Shown piece by piece: positions 12,901-24,739 of a stretch of 64,000 nt of DNA; the stretch's first letter is position 1; each line of letters opens with the position of its first letter. The notes beneath the pieces were generated by a model. That model saw nothing but the letters and a program-made list of their open reading frames with translations. It ran no database searches and was not told where the DNA came from. Origin of the DNA: Aptenodytes patagonicus (taxonomy: Eukaryota; Chordata; Aves; Sphenisciformes; Spheniscidae). A program made the translations under genes and the position numbers. The DNA is taken from contig NC_134951.1 in the NCBI RefSeq assembly GCF_965638725.1, forward strand, positions 4,216,001 to 4,280,000. The letters are read 5' to 3'.

Positions 12901-15440
12901 GGAGAGGATCAGATAATGGGCAGATAACAATAGAAATGATGACTGAGACGAAACCACAGCCACTCGCCCGGCAAAGAGAGCAGCCGGCCCCGCTGTGGGC
13001 AGCCAGAGGCTGAAGAGGAAGAGGCGAGAGCACAAATAGCTTCGCTGGCTGGTCCAGGTAGGACCTCTGCTAGCCGAGACCCTCTGGGGCTGCTGCAGCC
13101 CATTGCATGAGCACTTCCACATTTTTATTTGGGGTCTGAGGACACAACAGCAAATTCAAACCATAGATGTGGCTGGGCATGGGTAGTAAACATTTATCAT
13201 GACTCTTTCTGCACACCATGGTTCATGTTTCTACTCTTGCTTTCCCTTCATCTGCAGTTCAGACGCTGCCACCTAAGCACTCTGTTTGAATCCAGGTCTG
13301 TCGAGTCCCCATCACAGTGGGATTTCCACTAATCTGATGTGTGCCATCCTGTACAAAGGAGCAATAAATCAAACTAACCCTGAAGGTCTTCTCAGAAAGA
13401 TCTGTTTTGGTTTCTCCATTGCAAGCAAAACATGCTGTGGTCTTCACACGTTTCCAGGGGTCAACATGCATAGTCATCCGGGGTATGCAAACACAGATGC
13501 AAAAGTACAGGTAGGCAAATACAAAAGTGCCAGGCTGAAGCCTGTTCTGTGTGGATGAAAAGTGCTGTTGTTCATGTCTGAATTAGTGGTAGACAGGACA
13601 CCCTACCATGTATGAGGTAATTTCCAGCACCAGACCTCAATGGAAACTGCTGCAAGATGCGTATGTACGTACCACTCACCTCCTCCTCTGGGGAAAGCAT
13701 GTTGTGCGTGAGTACTCCTGCAGCTGGAGAGCCATGTCCATCACACCCTAGACAATGACCCAGAGGATGATGCTCACAGGTGTGCAGAGAGTTTGCCTAG
13801 TATTTGCAGTTCACTGTAAGTTCCTCTTGTCTCAGGGATAAATTCTGAAGGGGTGCAAATGGGTCCCAAGTAGCTTTTTGGAGCTCCACAGACTCTTCCT
13901 ATGTATCACAGAAAAGCCTTGAGTCTGACTCTAGCTATTAAACGGGAGCTTAGGGGTCTGTAGCAAGACACGTGATTGCTTATCCTTCCACATCAAACAA
14001 GCCTGCTGAGCTGACACCAGAGCTGCTGAGCCACTGGGCTGATGGATGTGCAGCAGTCACCTATGTAAAGCCACACAAAACAGCCCCTCGCCTGGAGTGA
14101 GTCACCCAGTAGTTGAACCCAAAGTCCAAAATCAATGCTGTCCTCTGCTTGGTCACACTGTGAACCAGGCACTAGTGAAGCAGCCAAAGTACGAGTCACA
14201 CCAGGTTCTTATTAGTAACACATTAATTATTGTACGGCTTCTACAAGTGGCTACTGGATATACGTACTTTATGAGGACATGTCCCAGCTGCAGCCTCTTT
14301 ACCAGCCTACTGGGCTTGAGCAAAGTAAAATAGGAAATGAGCAAGTTCATTGTAAGCAGTGGAAACCCAGGCTGGCACATGTGTCTGCAAACATCTTCTG
14401 ATCCTACCTCCGTGCACAGAGTCAGGCGGAAAGGATAAGCGTGAAATCCCATCAAGGAGGGAGCAGAGAGCGCCTGATGTGGTCCACCTACCTCACACCA
14501 GAGACCGCTCCAAGAGCGAGTTACAGTGGGCTTGAAAATACTGGTGCTGCTGACTTTGGCCAAAGGATGGTCGCGCAGCAGGGCTGCCATGTGAGCTGGG
14601 GTAGCCGAGTGAAACCAGGCCATAGTACTCAAGGACGATGCTCAGGTATAGCTCCAGATGGCCTGTGCCCTGGGTTGATAACCTCATTGCTGCTCTTACT
14701 ACTGCTGGATAGGCTAAATCTAACACGCTTAATCCTGCCTGGCCATATACCTCATGTTGCTGTGTTAAAATAAATCCAGTGTGCTTCTCTCTTCCCATGT
14801 AGCAGCTGAAGTCACTCTGTCCCTGCATATTGCTGTAATGGAGACGGGTCCTGAGAGTTTAAACCTCAGGAAGAAAAGCCTATGAAGCCACCTTGCCATG
14901 TTATTACTTCGTGCAGGTAGCTTCGTTTGTCCTTCCCATCCAACCCCAGAAATTTTTTAAGCCATTGGCCACTTAAGGATGCTAAGTTGCTGGCTGTTTT
15001 TGGAAAATAGATGTCTAGGCACGTGAAAAAAAACTGGGGGAAAAGCCACAGCGGGAGCTCAACTAGTATATCAGCCAGTGAAAAGCTGCCCAGGAAAGTG
15101 CTCTTAGGGATGACCCGCACTGCAGGACAAGTCTGGGCTCACCCCGCCACCAGCAGCCGGGCCAGTCCAGCTGCAGAAAGCCAGGTCTGCACCTTCTGGG
15201 GCTTGCAGAAGGAACCAGAGGGGACAAGCGAAAACATCAGTTAAAAATACTGTCTGGAGGTGGGGAGCAGAAATTATGTTCATTAAATTGCTGCCTGCAA
15301 ATAGTCTGCTCAGCTCGGGCTGGTAGCCCCCTCCGCCACCCAGCCAGCCCTCCCTCCCCGCTCCCTGCTGGAGAAGGGCTCCTATCTCCTGAGAATCCCG
15401 ATAAACCCTCCTCTCGCGCCCTCCCCTTCCCCCCTGAAAT
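9961..15440. other. Intergenic DNA, no gene seen
   Basis: No gene recognised. The longest frame, 180 codons on the minus strand (12580-13122), shares its span with another minus-strand frame in a different phase and has no recognisable domain. A polypyrimidine-AG acceptor-like site ends at 12064, but no partner donor or coding exon is evident. Two AGATAA sites 11 bases apart lie at 12911-12927. Confidence 0.55.
12911..12927 (+). promoter_or_regulatory. Paired GATA motifs, one helical turn apart
   Basis: Two AGATAA sequences (12911-12916 and 12922-12927) lie in the same orientation, 11 bases start to start. Paired GATA sites on one face of the helix are a common design in GATA-responsive enhancers. 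No other supporting motif was identified, so this is a motif observation only. Confidence 0.25.
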
Positions 15441-15650
15441 AAAAGTGAGCTGTCTTAGTGCTAGGATGCAGAAACCACTTCCAAGCCAGCATTACATCAA
15501 CATTGCAGCTGATAAAGGGATGCACAATGGAGTGTTAGACTAATAGAAAAACACAGCTCAGATAAGGCAGGCTCCTGATAGCCTGGGCTGATGTAAAATG
15601 CCATTGTCTCCCTTTCTGTCAGCTGAGTCACAGAGCGATAGGGAATTCCA
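15440..15650. promoter_or_regulatory. Candidate enhancer with GATA and AP-1 motifs
   Basis: Three GATA consensus motifs (WGATAR) lie within 72 bases: TGATAA 15510-15515, AGATAA 15560-15565 and TGATAG 15576-15581. A perfect AP-1 site (TGAGTCA) follows at 15624-15630, and an AACCAC RUNX-like core lies near 15472. Under even base composition one WGATAR is expected per about 512 bases counting both strands. The flanking sequence is not an obvious repeat. Enhancer function and GATA4 as target are inference. Confidence 0.35.
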
Positions 15651-18600
15651 GTGGCAACGGGCAAGTCAGGGGTCAGAAACCGCAAACCCTGGGCAATGCA
15701 AATCCCCCAGCGTTGGCAGCGGTGGGCAGACAGAGCTGGGGTGGGAGGACGCGGTTGGGGGAGCAGGTGGTGGCAAAACGCCCCATGGCTGCACGGATGG
15801 GGAGCAAGGACAAAGGATGGCAAGGGTCCAGGATGCAAGACTGCACCAGGCTCTGTGTGCAAGGATATACCCAGCGCCGATCCCTCAGCACCACCAGTCT
15901 TGGCATGGGACCCATTGATTTTAGCAGCTTTTCCCTGCTGTTTCACCTCCCTCCCACTATCTCACTCATCTCCTGTATTTTCCCTGGGTACTCTAAGTCA
16001 GGAAGGGTGAGAATTCAGATGGAGAAATGCAAGGGAGGGGATGCTGATGGCACTGCCCTGGGTAACTGCAGTCTCCCAGGTTCTTTTGGGTCATCAAGAT
16101 CATCTGTTCCATGGGGCTTGAACAGCAGCAGGCACAAGAGGGGCCAGTTCTCATTTCAAGGTGCCATCTCACACTAGTCTGAATGATAAGGTGGGAGAGG
16201 CGTGGAGAAAGACGCCATGCCTGCACCCAACCCAGCCGGGTGCCCGGAGCCAGAGGAGGATGTCTGTCTCCATCCCTCCTGTGAACGGGAACTCCCAAAG
16301 CCCGCTGAGGGCTGTGATTAGTCCCCCGGCTGGCGAGTGAGGGTGTTTTTCCCTCTATGGGCTCCGCTCTCATTTTCCTGTGCTGCCCTTTGATCTCCTC
16401 TCACACGGCCCCGGGCCGCGAGGCTGCCCCAAAGGAGGAACTCCAGATTAAGTGACAGGGTTATGTCATTTTTCCAGCGGACGTGCTGGCCTGGCTTTAA
16501 GTTGAGAGGGCTTTTTTTAGTGCTGGCGCTGCCATCGTTGGCCGGACAGGTCCCAGAGAATCCCTGCGGTGGGTGTGCTGCAAAGACCTTGTGCCCAAGT
16601 GAAAATATGGGGCAGCCAGATGAGACCCAGGACAGGCTCAGGAACCAGCCCTGGTCCTTATGCTCCTGTTTGCTCACACCTCCATGGGAATACAAGGGGT
16701 TCAGAGCCTGCCACAGCCCAGCTGGTGCAAGACCAGCCCTGGCCAAAGCCCCGGTGTAAGGGCAGACCATGGGTTTTATGCTGTGAAATGGACGCTACCT
16801 TCCATCCAAGTACTTGGAGGTGGAGCAGAGCTACAAGGATGTTGCACATTAAAGGCGTAGAAAACATGAAACTCCAGTGATGGAGAATCAGATCTGGCTG
16901 AAAAACTTCATAGATTGCCCTTCTGTTTCACCAAAAGTGGAGGCTTTCAGTGAAAAGTAAACATTAAAAAAAATGTTTGTTTTCAACAAAGCTTTCTTAC
17001 ATGTTTTTCTTCTGAAAAATTTCTGACTAAAATCTTTCTCTTCTCCCCAAACTAGTGGGCTTTCTTACCAGTCTGGACACTTGGGGACCACTTCCTCATT
17101 ATCCAAAGGTAGAAGCAAAACCCAAAAGGTTGAAGAGTGCAAAAAAAGGAGGATGGAGGCCCATCATCTACATGATTGTGAAGAAGCCAAGGTGGCCAGG
17201 CAAAGCTGCTGAAGGTGAAAGATAGTGGACGAGACCCTGTCACCTAAGGAGCTCTGACTCTTGCATCTTCATCCTACCTATAGTCTCTTTGTTTCCATAA
17301 ACTGACGCTGAGCAACTGAAGGAGCGCCCCCATTTCAGTCCCACTGCAAACTCTTGTGAGTGTGGAAAGACCATCTTGAACCTGGCTTCTGATACCAGCT
17401 AGATGGATGGAGGGTACTTTCTTGTGATAGTGCTTGCCTTTAGTACTTAGGTGTACAAGGAAGGACAGAAGGTCCTCTCCATTTGGAAAAAGAGAGGGAT
17501 GGAGGCTCAAGCCCCCCTTGCTCATCAGGACTGCTGGGGGGACAATTTGTGCCCTGGTTGCATTGGTTTGTAGAGGTGTGCTTGTGAAGGACCAAGACAA
17601 TTTTCCAGAAAGTGCTGCCGAAGTGCTAAAGTGCTTCTTCTGAGTCAATCAAGATGAAGTGGTATTTCAGAGGTTGACCCATGCTCCCTCAAAACTTAAT
17701 GTCCTCCTGGAGGTTCCCATCCCCTGGAGGTTCCTACCTCTTGTCTATCATTGACTGAGGCAAACATGGGCCACGGTCTGCATGCATTGGCGTGGATCAG
17801 GGCTTGCGGTCTGCCAGCACTGATGACCTCCAGGACAGAGCAGGAGAAGATGTCTGGCTTTGCATGGAAACTCCAGGGAGATGTTCACATGATAAATTCA
17901 TTATCTGCTCTGGAACACCACCAGGGCAATGGACTAACACCTCTTTTCCCATGGGGAAAGCTTTAATGACCACAGATTTTGCAGGAAATTTTCCATGAAG
18001 AAAGGACCATTCCACACAATTGAAAGCATCACCCCTTCTGGAAAGAAAGGGTCCCTGGAACAGCCACTCTCTTCCAGAAGAAACCATGCCACCTTTAACT
18101 CAAGACTACTTGAAGAAGAGGGGCTCTGCAGTGTTGAACTGCAGCCCAGAAGAGGAAGGTGTTTCCTGTGACACGTTTCTTTGTTGAAACGATCAAAGCT
18201 GCCTGAGAGCTCAAACTACAGTTGAAATGACCTCAGTGCTGTGCTGTTTCCCTCCCCTGACCTCATCGGTTCTTAGATCTGGCTTTGAAAGGTAGGAGCT
18301 GTGTTGTGTTAGCTGCAGACGTGGTTGAGGACTGGGGAACAGGCTTCAGAGATGCAGGGACAGGGGATGCGGGGTAGATTCTGGATTTCAGGAAACAGAA
18401 CAGCCTGGGTCTGGTCTCAAATTCTTGCAGATGCCGAGTGCTGTGTTTTGGAAATGCTTCAGTAGGAAAAGTTATGAAACACAAGAGTCTCCAGACAAGA
18501 TCCTCAAAGAACTTTTGAGGTCAATGGGCTTTCCTTATCGATATGACTGGGGGGGTACTGTGCTCTCATGAAAAACCCTTTACCTTCCGCAGTACAAAAC

Positions 18601-21600
18601 CCATGGGGAGATATTCTTTATCTGCAGAGAAATGCATAGTGTTTATCCTCCTGCAAAGATCCTGGATGGGATTCAACTGAAAGATTCAGGAACCTAAATT
18701 TGGAGCTTAAGATGGTTGTCCTCATGTAAGGGGCACTAGGGCAGCCAAGATGCCCACATGGGGCTGAAAGGCAAAGTAAACACAGGTAACTCATACCCTT
18801 CTGTCCAGCAACTGGGGATTAAGTGGGGATATCCAAAGGCTGACCTAAACCTGGTGCCTGGATTAGGGTGAGTTGATCTGCTCCTCTGCCTGCATGGACT
18901 GGGTCTCCAGCGACTATTATGGGAGCTCAGGCAATCGGAGCCTATGGAGACCCTTCCAATGTGTGTACCCAGTGCAGGTGTCTGATCCTGCAAGCTGAAT
19001 GTCTCCCTCCATCCCCTTCTGCGAGCACAGGGAGGCCTCAAACTGAGCAGAAAGCAAGGCTGCTCTTGCCCATTTTAAGCATAGTATTGTAATCATGGAT
19101 CTTCACTCAGCGAAGGCTTGGCTTTTTCCCTTTCCTCTTATCCCTCCAGTTATACTTGAGAATAGTCGTCTCCACACCAGCTCAAGGCTTGCAAGCCACC
19201 AAAAAGCTCAGACCATCACCTACAGCGGTGACCTGCTGGTCACCTACTCCCACTGTAGGTCTGTTTACATGGAAAAAAAAAAAAACAAACCACCGCTGGG
19301 TCTTAGTTTGAAGCCAGCTCCAAAACCATTTAAATCATGCATGTGTTGGGAGAGGAGCTATGAGGATAAACCCCGGAGAGTGCAGCTGGGCTGTTGCAGA
19401 TGGTTTAGATCCTGAGAGCCGGGATCCCAGCCATCAGCTCACCCTTTTTCAAGAGAGACAGAGACTGCTGAGCTTCTGCTGGGGAAGAAAAATAGAGTCT
19501 GGCACTCAACCCTTGAAAGGTTTCTGGCCCCTGGATTAGATGACCTCAGTATGCCTTTTTCATATCTGCTACTACAGATACAGGCCTAACTTGAGCCTGC
19601 TGGGAATTTTTGGACAAAACTACTCTTTTTTTTTTTTTCTTTTTAATGGAGAAAACCAGTTTATTTAGCTTTTTTATTATTATTATCTTTCTTCCACTTT
19701 TCTGTGGAAATGTACTTCTTTCAGTGAATCCTGTAAAAATTCTCAGCGTTGGATGGAATTTCTGGTCAAAATTATCACTTTTCTTATCCTACAGATTTGA
19801 AGACCTTTACAGTCCAAATCAGGTGTTTAATTCTCAGTTTCTCAGTACAGGGATCAGCTTTTACTCTTTGGACATCTCATTCTAATGTTTCTTCATGACA
19901 ATCCAGGACTAGGCACAAGGGCCTACTCCTTTGCGAATAAATGGCCAGAAAACGTCTTTCCCACCTGAAAACGGTCTCCGGATTTGAGAGTCCTGCACGA
20001 ACCCTTTTTTTTGCCTGTCCTGAAATAAAATTAAAAGGAAACACGCACCCTGTGAAAAAGCAGCAGCTCGTATTAGGTCTCCTATCCCAACGCTCTGGAC
20101 AATAATGTTGTCTTCTCATCTTTCTTGCTTGTTTCCATGTTAGCCGGGGGGGGCTGAGGAACCAACCGACTCCAGTCCTCCACCTGCCTGCAAGACAGGT
20201 TGTGGCTTGCCGCTTATGACCAAATGTTAAAGCATCTTGGCTCCCTCCCCCAAACCCCTGGTAGCTCGGTGGTCCTGGCGTCCTGTGCAATACCGCGTCC
20301 TCTGAAGGAGCCACGGAAAGGGAGGACAGCTGTGGCTTGGAGCAAACTGTGGTGTGATCCCAGCTTCTGTCCTCAAGGATTACAAACGTTTCAGACACGA
20401 ACATTTAAGACACCCTCCAGCTATGCAGTGCTATCCTCAGCTTGCTACAAGGCAGCTTCTTTTCACCTGCATCCTTTTCGGTATTCTCAGGCAGCTGGTC
20501 CAGTCTCTATCAACGTCAATGGAAAGTCTTCTACAGAGCAAAGGGATTGTCGCTTGCAGGTGGTACCTTTCCGTGACCTCTGCCTGCGTATGTGTGAATA
20601 CAGCGTCTGTTGTGATGCTGTGTAATGCTAAAAGGTTTCCATATTATTTATTATGAAATCTGGAATTGCCTTCTTTATGGGAAACGGGCTGACTTAAAAA
20701 GCTGACTTCATTTTGGAAGTGATCAGCTTGGCATGCCTTAAAAACATCTTGTCATACAGCACCAAACACATTCTCCTGCCCCGAGATGAAATTGTAAAGT
20801 GGCTGGAGTCAAATCTCCCCAAAGCCATTATTGGAAGTCTTGGCCCATCTCAAGAAATTGATTTTCCTGAAGGAGACACCTCCCGGTCTGAGCATCGCCA
20901 CCACCAGCCTCCTGAGAGCAGCTGTGGGGTTAGGAGAGACACCACCAACCAGAAATCCACTTTTTGCCCTGGTACAGCAAATCACGGCTAGCAGAAATCC
21001 TCCATGCAGCAATCATCGCCGCTAAAAATACACCCTCTTGAAATCCGGTCTGCAAGCATGACGATGTCCTATCTGAAGGCAAGCAAGTTGAAAGGTCCAG
21101 GTTGTTTCGGTTTGTTTTGCTTTTCAGGGAGGGAAAGGAGTTTCATTTTCGGTCAATATCTTTATGTCAAAGTTTGGAGTCGAAAAGACAACTTGTGGCT
21201 CGAATCAATTTGAAACTGCCCTGAGGGAAAAGGAAATCTTGCAGCCAAAGAAATTTTAAATCAGGTGTGTTTGTTCTATAAATTTATTTTGAAGAAACGC
21301 AATGTCTCTCAGAGTGTGTCCTTTCACGGGTGCAGAAGGGCAGATACGCTCTTTGGAGATATTGCTGCTGAATTTCCATTTTTTAGTCTGACACGTTCCT
21401 TCCCTGCCGCGCCAACACCCATGGGGGTCACGGTGGGACGGGACAGCTACAACATCAGTTTGGGTGCTGAGGGTTGTTCCCATCACCCCAACAGGAATAT
21501 CATCCTCTCCTTCCCGCGCTGCCAATGGGAAAGGGTCCCAAAGCTGGAGGTCCTGGCACAGAAGGAGACCGGGGTGAGCATATAAAAGGGGGAAATTAGG

Positions 21601-24440
21601 ATGGAGAGAGCAAGGGGAGAGGTGAGCTGTATTGATTGGTGTGTGAAAGGCCCCCCGGGAGCCCCGTTGCTGAGAGACAGCTCTGGGAGATGCAAGGCTG
21701 GAATTAATAACTGCTCCACTGGGGCCCTGTTTGCTCTCCTTGCCCAGAGCCAGAGGACTTTGGTCGCAGCTTATCACCCAGCCGAAAGCCCCAGGAATGC
21801 AGTCACAGGCAAATGTGCATGTTCACACGACATCTATTAATCAAATGGCTCCCCCACCCTTTAACCCTTTGCAGGTCAGGGAGGGAGGAGGAGGTGAGCA
21901 TAGCTCTGCTTTGTCTAAAATCAGGGTCCCAGGAGTCTTTTTAGAGCAACCAGAGGTAGGGGTAAGTCTCCTGTGAACTTCGGTTAAGATACCATCCCCC
22001 TGCTCTGCATCCAGGGCTTTTCTAAAATGATATCCCCCACCCCCTTCAAAATTCTTAGGGAATTGATTTTGGTACCTGCATCTGAAGACATCCCTTTTCA
22101 GTGGGAGCTAAGCGTCTAACCACCTTAAAACGCCTTGAAAATCCCAATCATTGGCCCTGAAAAATTACCACAAATTTTTCTTCCTCTTCACCCTGTTTCA
22201 AATTTCAGGTGCTGTTTGCACTCACACCATGATGGTTGTTCTACAGCTTCCCCAAGCAGCCCGTGGCTACGATTCCTCTGCTGCTGTACACCTCCATAAC
22301 GGGATGACCTCCACTCTGAACAGCACAGAGCTAACCAGACACACTCCTTCACCTGGGAACACAAAACATCACAGGTGAACGGCTCTGTTGCAGCCTACAG
22401 CAAGCAGGATTTACCCCAGCTTGGTGTCTCCGTGGCAAAACCAGCCACCTTCTTGCCTGACTGTTGAGTGTTTTAGTCTCAGCAGTGTGTGGCAGAGTGT
22501 GTTCCTGCCTTGAAACATGAGGTTGAGGAAGGTTTTCAGGCTCTTGACTTCTTAGCAGCTATTTAGCCAGCTAAATTAGCCAGAGAGTCTCTGTAGGCCC
22601 TCCCTGGTGAAGGGAGAGACAGTGGCAGCTCCTGAGGGCAATTTAGCACACCGAAGTTAGGCTCCTGCTCTGTATCATCCCCTGGAAGACCCTGATGACA
22701 GAAAGACCCCAGGAAAACATCATCTGCCAAGTTAAATGTTGCAACCTGGCCAGGATGCACATTGCTTCATTGATTACCCCTAGATGTCACCTCACCCTTG
22801 CCAACACCCCGAAATCCGGAAGGGTTGTTGATCCACAGACTGGATCAACAAGTCAATCAAACACAGACAGACACCAAAGAGAGCCTTTCAGGAAGGCACC
22901 AGGGATGTTCCAGTGCTGCAAGGTGCATGTGAGCCTGGGAAATGTCAGCTGGGCATTAGAAGATGGCTCCTAACCTACAAAGGAGTGAGGTGCTGGCACG
23001 GCCTCCCAGGAGGAGCAGATGGGACAAGAAGCCCACCCAACGTAGAGGTGGACTCTGAGCAGGTTCTGGTGTTGTGACCTGGAGCGGAGGCTGATGCTGC
23101 TCCTCCCTGTCCTCTGTCCCCTATTCCTGGATAAACAGTGCCCAGCGATAAGGTGCCCATTTGTAAAAGGGGTGGGGACTGAGCAACCTCAAGAACTGTG
23201 GTCAGTTCCCCATCACCTGAAGTTTTCCACCCAGATTGGCATCTCCTCCCCCAACGCCACCACCAGCAGCCATGGGCTCATGTTGGGTGACAGGGTGAGG
23301 CTGTGGCTTTTGCCACAGGCCAGATCGGACTGGATGACGGGGTGGATGACTTTTAGCCTTCCCGCACCAGGAAGGAAGAAAGACAGATTTTTGTGCGTCA
23401 TGTCTTGAGAAGTCTTTAGCCCTGGATCCTGTCCTGTTTACCTCGTGTCAAGAGGAGGAGCATGAGCTGAAAAAGGGTCTTGAACGAAGACAGAAGGCAT
23501 CACCCCAGAGGTGGGATTTGGGGTATTTTTACCTGCATTTGGGTTCCTAGCCTAATTCAGGCAATCTCCCAGGCTTGGCTCCCAGGCTCTCACAAGCCAA
23601 AGATGCCAGGACAACAGTCCCCTCCTCATCAGGGTGGGTTTCACCTGCTAAGGACAGCGATGGAGACAAAGGACATTTTTATTAGCTGGCATTTTTAGGC
23701 ATGCAAAATTTGGGGTTCTTCTAGCTGTCAAGGATTCAAGCATGTCTTTTGGGGTTGAATCAGTTAATTTCTGAAGCATCACCACACTCCAGTCTCTGTT
23801 TTGAGCCTCGAAAAATTCCCCCTCAGATCCGACTGTTCCTAAAAACCTGGATTCCTTTTGAATGAAACTAACCCAAAAGGTGCACTACAGTTGCTCATGG
23901 GTCTTTCTGTCTATGGGACCAGAGCAGGGCTGGCCCAGAGCAAACCCCTGCTGAAGTGTGTGCAGTGTGGACATCATGTGCTCAAGACCAACCGTTTGGC
24001 TACGTTGACCTTCTCCTACGTGGTCACCGCACTGGCTGATGTACTCTTTCTTCTTGGTCTTCCACAACCTGTTGCACAGGACTCGCCACGTGTCGGTGCA
24101 GCACCCAAAGCAAAGGGACCCAACGGGGCCCGAGAATGAAAGACAAACACTAATAAGGACTAACCATATTACAGGATCCCGTTCCTTATTCCTGATGAAT
24201 TAATGCACAGAGAGAAAGAGATAAGAACAGAAAAAAATGCTGCAGTCCAACGAACCGCCAGCAAACCAGGTATTAAGAAAGGGAAGGGGAAAAAATACCC
24301 CATCAAGCAATTTGACACTTCTACCTGTAAATAATTATTCACCCAACCCCTAGTGATAAGCACATGACACTGTCCATGCAGATTAGGACCCCGCCAGAGA
24401 AGAAAACCCTCCTTGAGTTCCCTCTTCCCATCAAAGGCTG
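15651..24440. other. Intergenic DNA, no gene seen
   Basis: No convincing coding exon, tRNA-like or other RNA gene. Several frames of 150-175 codons (for example 15713-16177 + and 19877-20404 -) lack recognisable domains and have overlapping frames on the other strand. A second TATAAAAGG match lies at 21581-21589. A poly-T tract is at 19625-19640. Confidence 0.55.
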
Positions 24441-24735
24441 TATTGTTCCCAAAGAGTTAACAGCAAAGCAGGTCTGCAATTACCCGGGAATAATGGGGTG
24501 TGATTGGGGCACTAAAGAGCTGGAATTGATTTTTTTTCAGGCTTTCAGCCTTAGAAGCCCCTCCCTGACTTCCTGGTAACTCATGACCAGCAGGGTCAAT
24601 AGAGCAGAAATCCTTCTAAAGGGCCAATCTGTATTTGAATTATTTAAACAATGTAGTACAGCCAAGTTAAATGGGGCTTATCAAACGTTACACCTCTTAA
24701 AGCGCAATTGGAGACAGAAGGATATTAACTGCTGA
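24440..24735. promoter_or_regulatory. Candidate conserved non-coding element
   Basis: An AT-rich, non-repetitive patch with several homeodomain-type TAAT/ATTA cores, a GTTAAC site near 24456, a CTTATCA GATA motif near 24678 and GATATTAAC at 24721-24729. Such texture is typical of conserved enhancers near developmental genes, but conservation cannot be tested from one sequence. Confidence 0.2.
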
Positions 24736-24739
24736 ATGC

